Assembly: GCF_008329525.1 (NCBI RefSeq)
Contig: NZ_NPKQ01000008.1
Span: 62,001-126,000 of the forward strand
Origin: Tardiphaga sp. P9-11
GTDB taxonomy: Bacteria; Pseudomonadota; Alphaproteobacteria; Rhizobiales; Xanthobacteraceae
Direction: 5' to 3'
Length of the DNA stretch: 64,000 nucleotides
Shown in pieces: positions 1-8,044 of this stretch (positions are counted from its first letter, which is position 1; each line of letters starts with the position of its first letter). A program made the translations under genes and the position numbers. The notes under the pieces are model-generated. The model saw only the letters and a list, made by a program, of their open reading frames with translations. It searched no databases and had not been told where the DNA came from.

Positions 1-1
1 G

Positions 2-1048
2 CTCGACCCGACATTTTCCCAGGCCGACCTGGATCAGCTGCGCGTGAAAGTCGCGGCATTCGATGCGACGATTGAACGCCTCACGGCCGAACTCGAAGGG
101 CGCGACTACGTGTTGCCCGACCCGAATAACGCTGATGCGATCTTGCAGGGTAAACTGTTCATACAACGCAATTCGTTCTACAGCGCTCAGTTGACGACTT
201 TCGACGCGCAAATCGCCAGCGCTCGTGCGAATCTGAAGACCGGCCAGGACGACGAGACGGTGCTGGCCCAGCGCCTCGAAACGATGAAGTCCATCGAGTC
301 GATGCGCACTACCTTGATGGACAAGGAAGTCGGATCCAGATTGAACTTCCTGCTCTCGAGGGATGCGCGTCTCGAGGTCGAAAGCAACCTATCCAAGTCA
401 CGGGGTAACCAGGTCGACACCGCACACAAGATCGAGAAGGCCAGCGCAGATCGACAGGTTTTCATCGAGGAATTCAGGCGCGCAACGTATCAGGAACTGG
501 TCGAGACGCTGGCCAAGCGTAGCGGTGCGGCAGAAGACGTGAAGAAGGCGGAGCTGCGCAGGCAGCTCATCGTTCTGTCGGCGCCGGCTGACGCTGTCGT
601 ACTGGAGCTCGCGAACCGCACTGTCGGGTCGGTGGTGAAAGAGGCGGAGACGTTGTTTGTCCTTGTGCCGCGACACGTGCCGCTGCAGGTGGAAGTCAAT
701 GTCGAGGGTCGCGATATCGGCCAGATTGCTATCGGACAGCCAGTTCGTCTGAAGTTCGAGGCATTTCCTTTCCAGAAATATGGAACTGCAACGGGCGTGG
801 TGCGCGTCGTAAGCGAGGACGCGTTCAGCCCGGACGCGAAGACCGACGCGGCGCGGCGCAATCCCGCTCCCTATTACCGCGTTCTGGTGGACGTCACCGA
901 CAGCAAGCTGCGAACCCCGTCGGGGCAGGTCCAGCTCATCTCCGGCATGGCCGTCACCGCCGAGCTGAAGGTCGGGCAGCGTCGTGTGATGTCTTATTTC
1001 CTTTATCCGCTTCTCCGCGGTCTGGATGAGAGCATCCGTGAATATTGA
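2..1048 (+). CDS. HlyD-family periplasmic adaptor (5' end cut by window edge)
   Basis: The open frame is already running at the window edge (it reads in frame from base 2), so the N-terminal membrane anchor is missing. What remains is a long helical hairpin region with many charged residues, followed by a lipoyl/beta-barrel part (PADAVVLELA, VEVNVEGRDIGQI, GQPVRLKFEAFPF) and the usual adaptor ending (LISGMAVTAELKVGQRRV then YFLYPLLRGLDES). This ending is typical of type I secretion membrane-fusion proteins that bridge an inner-membrane ABC exporter and an outer-membrane TolC channel. The next gene starts 12 bases downstream, so the two are probably co-transcribed. Its ABC partner should lie upstream of the window. 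Family assignment is firm; the substrate is unknown. Confidence 0.85.
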   Translation, partial: LDPTFSQADLDQLRVKVAAFDATIERLTAELEGRDYVLPDPNNADAILQGKLFIQRNSFYSAQLTTFDAQIASARANLKTGQDDETVLAQRLETMKSIESMRTTLMDKEVGSRLNFLLSRDARLEVESNLSKSRGNQVDTAHKIEKASADRQVFIEEFRRATYQELVETLAKRSGAAEDVKKAELRRQLIVLSAPADAVVLELANRTVGSVVKEAETLFVLVPRHVPLQVEVNVEGRDIGQIAIGQPVRLKFEAFPFQKYGTATGVVRVVSEDAFSPDAKTDAARRNPAPYYRVLVDVTDSKLRTPSGQVQLISGMAVTAELKVGQRRVMSYFLYPLLRGLDESIREY

Positions 1049-1060
1049 ACGGGAGATTTT

Positions 1061-2239
1061 ATGAGCAACGCGGGTAGTCAGGACGTGTCGGGCGCCAAGC
1101 GGATTGCAACAGGCCAAACCACCGCGAATTCGCCACTGATTAATTATGCGCTGGGCGGGTTGCAAAGGTGCTGGCTTCCGGATCTAGGACGATGGTCGCA
1201 TATCTATCATCTCGATGGACGGGAGGCTCCAAACGAGTCCGTTCCTCACAGTGACGCCTTCAATTCGCTGAATGTGCTGCTCGGAATGTCACGTATTCGC
1301 GCCGTTCCACAATATGTGGACGTCCCGGAAGTGTTTTGGGCCAACGTAGACCAGTTAACGCGCGTACCGGCGGCGAAATATGCGTTTGGCCTCGCGTTGT
1401 GGGTAGCTGCCAGATTGAAACTCGATATGCCGTTCGGTGCGTCGAAGATCATCCGACAACTGCTTGAGGATCGGAGTCAATGGACTGATTTCCGGGCACA
1501 GGACCTGGGGATGCTGCTTACTGGGATCGTCGCGCAAGCGGCGGAAGGGAGAACCGAGCTGGTCCATCACGCTGCTCCGTTGTTCAACTTCCTGAATGAA
1601 TCCTACACAACGGAGTCCGGCCTCTTCTGCGACACGGCAACAGGCTATCGGCGGCGATTTGCGTCATTTGCGGCGCAGACGGTTCTCGCATTCGCGTGCT
1701 ACAGCTACGGTGAATTTGATGGCGATGCCGAGGCGATTGAGTTGGCAAATGCATGCGTACGTCGATTGATCGCGCTGCAGGGACGTCAGGGCGAATGGCC
1801 TTGGCTCTTCGACGCCGAACGGGGAGAAGTGGTGGACTTCTACGAGGTGTACTCCGTTCATCAATATGGAATGGCGCCGGCGCTGCTTGAAATCGCCGAG
1901 CGTCACAATGTGGAAGGCGCGCGTGACGCATTGGTCAGAGGTTTCACTTGGATACTTGGTGAGAACCAACTTAAACGATCGATGTTGTTACCGCCGTTGC
2001 AGATGAGCTATCGCTCGCAGGTACGGCAGAGTGAGATGCATGCGAGGAGTCGGGGCATGTTTCGCGCGGTCGCCAATGCCTATCTTGACCGCAAGGCGCA
2101 GTTAATATCGCCTGCCAAACTGGCGCTCAGGGCGGAGTGTCGGAGCTACGAGCTCGGGTGGATCCTGTGGTCGTTCGGCGAGCGAAGCGATCTTCCGCAA
2201 CTGACGCAGAACCTGGTCTTCAGCCGCGCCCTGCGCTGA
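1061..2239 (+). CDS. Unrecognised 392-aa protein, probably an alpha/alpha-toroid fold
   Basis: ATG is preceded by GGGAG at a good distance and lies 12 bases after the adaptor gene, so it is probably in the same operon. The protein has no signal peptide and no membrane segment. It is mostly helical with regularly spaced aromatic motifs (LPDLGRWSHIYH near the N-terminus, RQGEWPWLFD and FYEVYSVHQYGMAP in the middle). The QGEWPW type of turn is seen in alpha/alpha-barrel enzymes such as squalene-cyclase-like and six-hairpin glycosidase-like proteins, so a sugar- or polysaccharide-processing role is a guess from fold and context. I do not recognise the family and assign no reaction. Confidence 0.75.
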   Translation: MSNAGSQDVSGAKRIATGQTTANSPLINYALGGLQRCWLPDLGRWSHIYHLDGREAPNESVPHSDAFNSLNVLLGMSRIRAVPQYVDVPEVFWANVDQLTRVPAAKYAFGLALWVAARLKLDMPFGASKIIRQLLEDRSQWTDFRAQDLGMLLTGIVAQAAEGRTELVHHAAPLFNFLNESYTTESGLFCDTATGYRRRFASFAAQTVLAFACYSYGEFDGDAEAIELANACVRRLIALQGRQGEWPWLFDAERGEVVDFYEVYSVHQYGMAPALLEIAERHNVEGARDALVRGFTWILGENQLKRSMLLPPLQMSYRSQVRQSEMHARSRGMFRAVANAYLDRKAQLISPAKLALRAECRSYELGWILWSFGERSDLPQLTQNLVFSRALR

Positions 2240-2392
2240 AGGCGTACTTCCGGCCTTACCAGCGCGTTTGTCTTTCCTGGGTGCCCCGCGAGTCCAGCGC
2301 ATCAGCACCGCTTAAGCAAATCTGTGGCACTTATCTCCCTTGGAGTACGGCGGGTAAAAGGCGGTTGGCCCAACCATAACTCGCCGGAATAA

Positions 2393-2462
2393 TCTGAATT
2401 AAATAATTAAATATCTATTGCTATTAAACGGCGAATATATAATGATGTGTTATATTAAATAG
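2393..2462. promoter_or_regulatory. AT-rich spacer island upstream of the sugar dehydrogenase gene
   Basis: In an otherwise GC-rich window this spacer contains about 70 bases of almost pure A/T with many T-A steps, including ATTAAAT at 2398 and 2454. The same heptamer or its complement recurs in most spacers of the first 37 kb. It probably holds the promoter of the following gene and may bind an AT-recognising silencer. This is inferred from composition only. Confidence 0.45.
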
Positions 2463-2478
2463 AGGGGCTGCTAATCGC

Positions 2479-3567
2479 ATGACACACAGTCGCGTCGGTA
2501 TAGGCGTCGTTGGATACGGCTACTGGGGGCCGAACCTTGTGCGCAACTTCGTTAGCAACCCGTCCGCTCACCTCGTCAGCATTGCCGATCGCGATCCGGC
2601 AAAGCTTCTGGCGAGCAGGCATCTCTATCCTGGGGTGACGGTTACGGACCGTTACGAGGACTTGCTTGAGGATCCCCAGATCGATGCGATCGCGATCGCC
2701 ACGCCGGTGCGAACGCATTACGAGCTAGCGCTTGCCGCGCTCAAAGCGGGTAAGCACGTTTTGGTGGAGAAGCCGCTCGCGTCAAGCGCGGATGAAGTCC
2801 GTCATCTCATCGACGAGGCTGATCGGCGAGGTCTGACGCTGATGGTCGATCACACCTTCCTTTACACGCCGGCGGTGCAGAAGATTCGCGAACTGATCAC
2901 TGCGGGCGAACTCGGTGATGTCTATTACTACGACAGCACGCGATCGAGCCTTGGTCTGTTTCAGAGCGACGTCAACGTGATCTGGGATCTGGCGGTTCAC
3001 GATATCTCGATCATCCAGTATATTCTGAACGAGAACCCGGTTGCGGTCTCGGCGACAGGATCGTGCCATGTGGCCGGATCGCCGGAGAACATGGCGCACA
3101 TTACGCTGTTCTTTGAGAGCAAATGCGTCGCCCATATCAGCGTCAACTGGCTTTCGCCGGTCAAGGTGCGTCAGACTTTCATCGGCGGTAACAAGAAGAT
3201 GATCGTGTATAACGATCTCGAGCCGACTGAAAAGATCAAGCTCTACGACAAGGGCATTACCCTGAATGCGTCGCCCGAGAATGCGCACCAGTTCAGGATT
3301 GGCTATCGGGCCGGCGATATGTGGGCGCCCAACATCTCCACCAAGGAAGCCCTCCAAACGGAAATCGGGCATTTCATCGAATGCGTGCGCACCGGGGCAG
3401 CGCCCGTCTCCGATGGCTTTTCCGGCTTGCGCGTTATCGAAGTGCTCGAGGCGGCGTCGCGCTCGATAGCCGATCACGGCAGGCCGGTCTGGCTGACGCA
3501 GCCGCTCACGGCCCCAGGTTCGCAGAAGGTCGCTCTCGAGGTGGTGTCTGCAGTGGGGAGTTGCTGA
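2479..3567 (+). CDS. Gfo/Idh/MocA-family sugar-nucleotide dehydrogenase (WbpB/WlbA/GnnA-like)
   Basis: NAD(P)-dependent oxidoreductase that most likely oxidises C3 of a UDP-HexNAc or UDP-HexNAcA sugar to the 3-keto form. The N-terminus has the Rossmann glycine motif G12-Y-G-Y-W-G17, the family's EKP motif at 97-99 (Lys98 is the expected catalytic lysine), and the conserved WDLAVHD segment with Asp170 and His174 lining the active site. Length (362 aa) is normal. A flippase, an N-acetyltransferase and a DegT aminotransferase follow, which together match the 3-keto, 3-amino, 3-acetamido sequence of the diacetamido-sugar pathway. No UDP-sugar 6-dehydrogenase (WbpA) is in view, so a GnnA-like role on UDP-GlcNAc is the alternative. 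Confidence 0.88.
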   Translation: MTHSRVGIGVVGYGYWGPNLVRNFVSNPSAHLVSIADRDPAKLLASRHLYPGVTVTDRYEDLLEDPQIDAIAIATPVRTHYELALAALKAGKHVLVEKPLASSADEVRHLIDEADRRGLTLMVDHTFLYTPAVQKIRELITAGELGDVYYYDSTRSSLGLFQSDVNVIWDLAVHDISIIQYILNENPVAVSATGSCHVAGSPENMAHITLFFESKCVAHISVNWLSPVKVRQTFIGGNKKMIVYNDLEPTEKIKLYDKGITLNASPENAHQFRIGYRAGDMWAPNISTKEALQTEIGHFIECVRTGAAPVSDGFSGLRVIEVLEAASRSIADHGRPVWLTQPLTAPGSQKVALEVVSAVGSC

Positions 3568-3593
3568 TTGCCGAGCGGTCGGGTGGCAAGAAC

Positions 3594-5066
3594 ATGAGTG
3601 CTGTACAGCGGTCGATCGTCTTCTCCGCCGTTGAACGATACGCAAGCGTCTCGTTGTTCGTAGTCACGACCGCGATCATATCGCGGCTACTGACGCCGGC
3701 CGAATTCGGAACTTTCGCGGTGGTCAATGCCCTGACCACCGTGGTGTCGGTTTCGTTTCAGGAATTCGGCGGGGCGAACTATCTCATTCAAAAGCAAGAG
3801 CTGTCGCGAAGGCACATCCGCACGGCGTTCACCATCATTTTTGCAATCTCGATCATGATCGGGGCGCTGTTCTTCGTCCTGTCCGGCGTGCTCTCCCGGT
3901 TTATGGGGCAGGACAGTCTTGCGAACGGCCTGTCCGTGGCGGCCCTGAGCTTCCTGTTCGTGCCCTTCTCGGGGACGATCGCAGCTTTGTTCCGTCGCGA
4001 TCTGACGTTCGGCAAGCTTGCGATCTGCAATCTCGTCGCCAATGTCGCGGGAGCGATCGTCTCGATCCTGCTTGCTATGCTGAATTTCAGCTATATGGCG
4101 CCGATCTGGGGCGGGTTAGCGAATTGCGTAACGCTGACGGTGATTTTGCTGGCCTGGCACCGCGACTTCGGGCTGTTTCGCCCGTCATTGGCGGACTATC
4201 GGGACATCGTCGGATTCGGTGTCTATTCAAGCGGCGTCAGCCTTATCAACGTCTTCTACAACCTTGCCCCGCAGCTGTTTCTGGCAAAACTTCTCGACTT
4301 CGCGGCGGTCGGCCTTTACAGCCGCGCCATCAGCCTGACCCAGATCTTCGATCGCCTCGTGATCCAGGTCCTGTCCCCTGTCATCATGCCGGCCGTCGCC
4401 GCCCAACGCAAATCGGGGGCCGATCTCAAACGAGTCTATCTCGAGGCGATACAGCTCCTCTCAGTGACGCAGTGGCCGTGCCTGACGTTCATTGCGATCA
4501 TGGCGCATCCCATAATCGAGATCTGGCTTGGGGCGAATTGGCTGGAGATTGTTCCACTGGTGCGTATTCTCTGTGCCGCAAATCTCGCGATGTTTGCGGC
4601 GTGCCTCAGCTACCCGGTGCTCGTCGCAGCGGGCCACGTGCGCGATGCGCTCGTCTCGTCGCTGATTTCCCTTCCGCCATCGCTGTGCCTGCTGTTCGCC
4701 GCTGCATTCTTCAACGTCCATGCGGTCGCGGCGGCGGCTCTGCTGACGCTGCCGTTTCAGGCCGTTGTCACGATCTACTTCATACGGAAGCGACTTGGTA
4801 TCGACGGAGGTCAGATTATCGATGCGCTCCAGAAGAGCGCCATCGTAACCGTCTCGACTGCTCTCGGCGCGGCCTGTTGTGCGGTGCTGATCGAGGTCGG
4901 CGCGGTAAAGCCCATTGTCGGTCTCGTCGCCGGATCGTCCTGCGTCGCGCTTTGCTGGTGGCTGGGGCTCGTACTGACGCGGCATCCCATGCTCAATCAC
5001 CTGTATCACGCGCTTTCCGGCGTCGTAGATATCGTGAGGCCGCGGTTTCGGCGGCCGTTACTTTGA
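3594..5066 (+). CDS. Wzx-type polysaccharide flippase (MOP superfamily, WzxC-like)
   Basis: Inner-membrane exporter that flips undecaprenyl-linked repeat units to the periplasm. The 490-residue protein is hydrophobic throughout, with about a dozen or more membrane segments and a typical start (SAVERYASVSLFVVTTAIISRLLTPAEFG). The LTPAEFGTFAVV segment and the internal VGLYSRAISLTQIFDRL motif are characteristic of the family. I chose the ATG at 3594 because the longer frame running back to 3321 overlaps the preceding dehydrogenase gene and adds arginine-rich, non-family sequence. It starts 27 bases after that gene and is probably in the same operon. It makes a Wzx/Wzy-type assembly route likely for this locus. 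Confidence 0.88.
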   Translation: MSAVQRSIVFSAVERYASVSLFVVTTAIISRLLTPAEFGTFAVVNALTTVVSVSFQEFGGANYLIQKQELSRRHIRTAFTIIFAISIMIGALFFVLSGVLSRFMGQDSLANGLSVAALSFLFVPFSGTIAALFRRDLTFGKLAICNLVANVAGAIVSILLAMLNFSYMAPIWGGLANCVTLTVILLAWHRDFGLFRPSLADYRDIVGFGVYSSGVSLINVFYNLAPQLFLAKLLDFAAVGLYSRAISLTQIFDRLVIQVLSPVIMPAVAAQRKSGADLKRVYLEAIQLLSVTQWPCLTFIAIMAHPIIEIWLGANWLEIVPLVRILCAANLAMFAACLSYPVLVAAGHVRDALVSSLISLPPSLCLLFAAAFFNVHAVAAAALLTLPFQAVVTIYFIRKRLGIDGGQIIDALQKSAIVTVSTALGAACCAVLIEVGAVKPIVGLVAGSSCVALCWWLGLVLTRHPMLNHLYHALSGVVDIVRPRFRRPLL

Positions 5067-5069
5067 GAT

Positions 5070-5081
5070 GCTCAATTGAGC
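5070..5081. promoter_or_regulatory. 12-bp perfect palindrome between flippase and acetyltransferase genes
   Basis: GCTCAATTGAGC is a perfect palindrome lying just after the flippase stop codon and upstream of the ribosome binding site of the acetyltransferase gene. It could be an operator or a weak hairpin; nothing else supports a function. Confidence 0.2.
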
Positions 5082-5103
5082 GCGTGTAAACCGGAGAGCC
5101 AGA

Positions 5104-5610
5104 ATGCCTATCGCAAAAGACGTGAAGCTCGGTCGCGACGTGCGGATTTTCCATCCGGACCTTGTCAATCTCTACGGTTGCTCAGTCGGCGACGAGACGA
5201 AGCTCGGCACTTTCGTGGAAGTCCAGGGCGGAGCGCATATCGGCGCCCGGTGCAAGGTATCGTCGCACAGCTTCATCTGCGAAGGCGTCACCGTCGAGGA
5301 CGAAGTGTTCATCGGCCATGGTGTGATGTTCACCAATGATAAGTATCCGCGCGCGACCACGGCGGACGGCCAGCCGCAGGGACCCGCCGACTGGACGGTG
5401 GAGCCGACGCGCGTCGGCAAGGGCGCATCGATCGGGTCCAATGCAACCATCCTGTGTGGCATCAATATCGGAGCGGGAGCGATCGTCGGCGCCGGCGCCG
5501 TGGTGACGAAGGATGTGCCGGCCGGGGCTGTCGTCGCGGGCGTGCCGGCGCGCATCCTGCCGCCGTCCAAGGCCGAAGCCGTGATCGCCGGCGTGCGTCG
5601 CACCGCGTGA
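5104..5610 (+). CDS. Hexapeptide-repeat N-acetyltransferase (WbpD-like)
   Basis: A 168-residue left-handed parallel beta-helix acyltransferase, expected to acetylate the 3-amino group of a UDP-2-acetamido-3-amino sugar using acetyl-CoA. Hexapeptide repeats run through the protein (for example VGDETKLGTFVEVQGGAHIGARC, VEDEVFIGHGVMFTNDKYPRA, IGSNATILCGINIGAGAIVGAGAVV), ending in the standard VPAGAVVAGVPARIL tail. The FIGHGVMFTNDKYPRA stretch is close to what is seen in WbpD/WlbB-type enzymes. ATG is preceded by GGAG at a normal distance. Position between the dehydrogenase and the DegT aminotransferase supports the diacetamido-sugar assignment. Confidence 0.88.
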   Translation: MPIAKDVKLGRDVRIFHPDLVNLYGCSVGDETKLGTFVEVQGGAHIGARCKVSSHSFICEGVTVEDEVFIGHGVMFTNDKYPRATTADGQPQGPADWTVEPTRVGKGASIGSNATILCGINIGAGAIVGAGAVVTKDVPAGAVVAGVPARILPPSKAEAVIAGVRRTA

Positions 5611-5635
5611 AGTGGCGTTGCCCTGCAGCCGGGCC

Positions 5636-5720
5636 AATTAAATATCGGCCGTGTATTATTTTCCTGCCAGATATATATTGATTTAATTTTTATTTTATAA
5701 TTTAATAATATTAATCGGGC
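5636..5720. promoter_or_regulatory. AT-rich spacer island upstream of the first sugar aminotransferase
   Basis: An 85-base, strongly AT-rich spacer with ATTAAAT at 5637, a GATTTAATTTTTATTTTATA run near 5680 and several further TTTAAT/ATTAAT steps. It interrupts the gene series and probably carries a promoter for the downstream aminotransferase. It belongs to the same motif class as the other islands in the first 37 kb. Confidence 0.45.
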
Positions 5721-5749
5721 GGCCGCACCGGCGCCACTGTGCAGGGGTT

Positions 5750-6865
5750 ATGACATTGGTACCATTTCTAGATTTGAAAGCTCAATATCGCCAGATCAAG
5801 CCGGAAGTCGACAGTGCGGTGCTCCGCGCGATCGAGAGCACTCAGTATGTGCTCGGGCCGGAGGTGACGGCCTTCGAGAGGCGATTCGCCGAATATTGCA
5901 GCGTCGGCCATTGCCTAGCGGTAAATAGCGGCACTTCGGCGCTGCATCTGGCGCTGCTCGCGGCCGGGGTGGGCGCGGGCGATGAAGTCATTACCGTGTC
6001 GATGACGTTTGTCGCGACTACCGCCGCCGTGCTGTATAGCGGCGCCAAGCCGGTCTTCGTCGATGTCAGTCCCGTCACCTGGACGATGGATCCGACTTTG
6101 ATCGAGGCGGCGATCACGCCGCGCACCAAGGCAATCCTGCCGGTCCATCTGCATGGACTGATGGCGGACATGGATCCAATAATGGAGATCGCCCGCCGCC
6201 ATAACCTTGTGGTGATCGAGGATGCGGCGCAGGCTCATGGCGCCGAGTACAAGGGGCGCCGCGCCGGTTCGATCGGCGACTTCGGCTGCTTCAGCTTCTA
6301 TCCGGGCAAGAATCTTGGCGCCTATGGCGAAGGTGGCGCGGTCGTCACCAACAAGCCGGAGCTGGCGCGGAAGGTGGCGCTGCTGCGCGACTGGGGCCAG
6401 GAGACGAAATACAATCACGTGGTCGCCGGCTACAACTATCGCATGGACGGCGTCCAGGGTGCGGTGCTGAACGTCAAGATGAACTATATCGAAGCCTGGA
6501 CCGAAGGTCGCCGAGCGGCGGCAGCCGACTATGATCGTCGGTTTGCGAAGTTCGCCATCACCCGGCCGCAGCCGCCGAGCCACAGCCGCCACGTCTATCA
6601 CGTCTATGCGCTGTGCCTGCCGCGGCGGGACGAGGCGCTGAGCGCATTGCAGGAAGCCGGCATCGGCGTCGGCATCCACTATCCTGTGCCGGTCCACTTG
6701 CAGAGGGCCTATGCAGGCCTCGGCTATCGCAGCGGCGACTTCCCCGTTACCGAACGCTTGGCCAACCATTTCCTCTCTGTGCCGATCTATGCGGAGCTGC
6801 AGCCGGAGCAGGTGGCCGAGGTCGTCTCGCAACTCGAGAAGGTCCAGCTCGTCGAGGCAGCCTAG
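5750..6865 (+). CDS. DegT/DnrJ/EryC1/StrS-family sugar aminotransferase (WbpE/GnnB-like)
   Basis: PLP-dependent enzyme that transfers an amino group (usually from glutamate) to a keto sugar nucleotide. The N-terminus (VPFLDLKAQYRQIKPEVDSAV) and the GTSALHLAL, DAAQAHGA and YPGKNLGAYGEGGAV motifs are diagnostic; Lys187 in the last motif is the PLP-binding lysine. Length (371 aa) is normal. With the neighbouring Gfo/Idh/MocA dehydrogenase and hexapeptide acetyltransferase it completes a 3-keto to 3-acetamido conversion, so C3 amination is more likely than C4. The start codon follows an AGGGG close upstream. Substrate is inferred from context only. Confidence 0.92.
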   Translation: MTLVPFLDLKAQYRQIKPEVDSAVLRAIESTQYVLGPEVTAFERRFAEYCSVGHCLAVNSGTSALHLALLAAGVGAGDEVITVSMTFVATTAAVLYSGAKPVFVDVSPVTWTMDPTLIEAAITPRTKAILPVHLHGLMADMDPIMEIARRHNLVVIEDAAQAHGAEYKGRRAGSIGDFGCFSFYPGKNLGAYGEGGAVVTNKPELARKVALLRDWGQETKYNHVVAGYNYRMDGVQGAVLNVKMNYIEAWTEGRRAAAADYDRRFAKFAITRPQPPSHSRHVYHVYALCLPRRDEALSALQEAGIGVGIHYPVPVHLQRAYAGLGYRSGDFPVTERLANHFLSVPIYAELQPEQVAEVVSQLEKVQLVEAA

Positions 6866-6932
6866 GTCTCGTCGGTGCGGAACGGCTCATCGGTGCGCCG
6901 GCTTTCGGCGTCGCCAACAACAGGAGAGTGTC

Positions 6933-7937
6933 TTGGCTGATCTGAAGGGTAAACGCATTCTGGTCACCGGCGGGGCCGGCTTCATCGGCTCGCACATCGT
7001 CGACCTGCTGTGCGACGAGGGCTGCGTCGAGATCGTTGCGCTCGACAATATGATCCGCGGCCGGCCGGAAAACCTCCGGCAGGCGTTCGACCGCGGGCCT
7101 GTGCGCATGGTGCAGGGCGACATCCGCGACGGGAAACTGATGGCCGCGCTGGTCAAGGCTGCCGACATCGTATTCCACCAGGCTGCGCTGCGCATCACCC
7201 ATTGCGCTGCCGAGCCGCGTCTTGCAAAGGAGGTCATGGTCGACTCGACGTTTGACCTGCTCGAACTCTGCGTGAAGCACGATGTAGAGAAGGTCATTGC
7301 CGCGTCCACCGCCTCGGTCTACGGCATGGCTGATGAGTTTCCGACCACGGAAAAGCAGAACTCCTACGGAAACCGTACCCTCTACGGCGCCGCCAAGGCG
7401 TTCAATGAAGGGTTGCTGCGCTCTTTCAACGACATGTACGGGCTCGACTATGTCGCGTTCCGCTACTTCAATGTCTACGGAGACCGCATGGATATCCACG
7501 GCCGCTACACTGAAGTGCTGATCCGCTGGATGGAGCGGCTCGATGCCGGGCTACCGCCGATCATCTTCGGCGACGGCAAGCAGACGATGGATTTTGTTCA
7601 TGCCAGAGATGTCGCCCGCGCGAACATCTTGGCCGCGAGGTCGAAGGCCACGGATGAGGTCTTCAATGTCGCGAGCGGCACCGAGACCAGCCTCGCACAG
7701 CTCGCCTCGACGCTGGCCTCCGTCATGGGCCATCCCGGTATGAAGCCGGAATTCGCGCCCGAGCGCTCCATCAATCCCGTGCCGCGCCGCCTCGCGTCGA
7801 CGGAAAAAGCGGAACGGCTGCTCGGCTTCCGTTCGACCATCGGGCTCGAGAAGGGTCTTGCCGAACTCGTGGACTGGTGGCGGGTGGAACGCGAAGCGAT
7901 CGCCGCTGCCGGCGAGAAGGTGGCGGCCGCGTCGTAA
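6933..7937 (+). CDS. NAD-dependent epimerase/dehydratase (extended SDR)
   Basis: Sugar-nucleotide modifying SDR. The N-terminus carries VTGGAGFIGSHIVDLL, and the active-site motif YGAAK has Tyr151 and Lys155. Also visible are the downstream FRYFNVYGDRMD and the IIFGDGKQTMDFVHARD segment typical of UDP-hexose epimerases and dehydratases. The start is a TTG at 6933 with AGGAG six bases upstream; earlier in-frame codons overlap the preceding gene and encode arginine-rich junk. Length from this start (334 aa) fits the family. The product sugar cannot be decided from sequence; a UDP-GlcNAc(A) C4-epimerase is plausible. Confidence 0.85.
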   Translation: MADLKGKRILVTGGAGFIGSHIVDLLCDEGCVEIVALDNMIRGRPENLRQAFDRGPVRMVQGDIRDGKLMAALVKAADIVFHQAALRITHCAAEPRLAKEVMVDSTFDLLELCVKHDVEKVIAASTASVYGMADEFPTTEKQNSYGNRTLYGAAKAFNEGLLRSFNDMYGLDYVAFRYFNVYGDRMDIHGRYTEVLIRWMERLDAGLPPIIFGDGKQTMDFVHARDVARANILAARSKATDEVFNVASGTETSLAQLASTLASVMGHPGMKPEFAPERSINPVPRRLASTEKAERLLGFRSTIGLEKGLAELVDWWRVEREAIAAAGEKVAAAS

Positions 7938-7964
7938 TCCGGGCGTCGCCGATTCCATTGAAGC

Positions 7965-7985
7965 CCCGCGCGCTTCCAGCGCGGG
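7965..7985. repeat. GC-rich hairpin after the SDR gene
   Basis: CCCGCGC and GCGCGGG form a perfect 7-bp stem around a 7-base loop, between the SDR gene and the next glycosyltransferase gene. There is no T-tract, so it may be an mRNA-stabilising or rho-associated structure rather than an intrinsic terminator. Confidence 0.3.
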
Positions 7986-8044
7986 ATCGGACATTGGGCG
8001 CGGCCCATGCCTGCCCATCTTGAAGCACCCGAACGCGGCGAGCC

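Noticed and set aside
3321-3593. Upstream in-frame extension of the flippase gene
   Set aside because: It overlaps the end of the dehydrogenase gene in another frame and encodes arginine-rich sequence not found in flippases.
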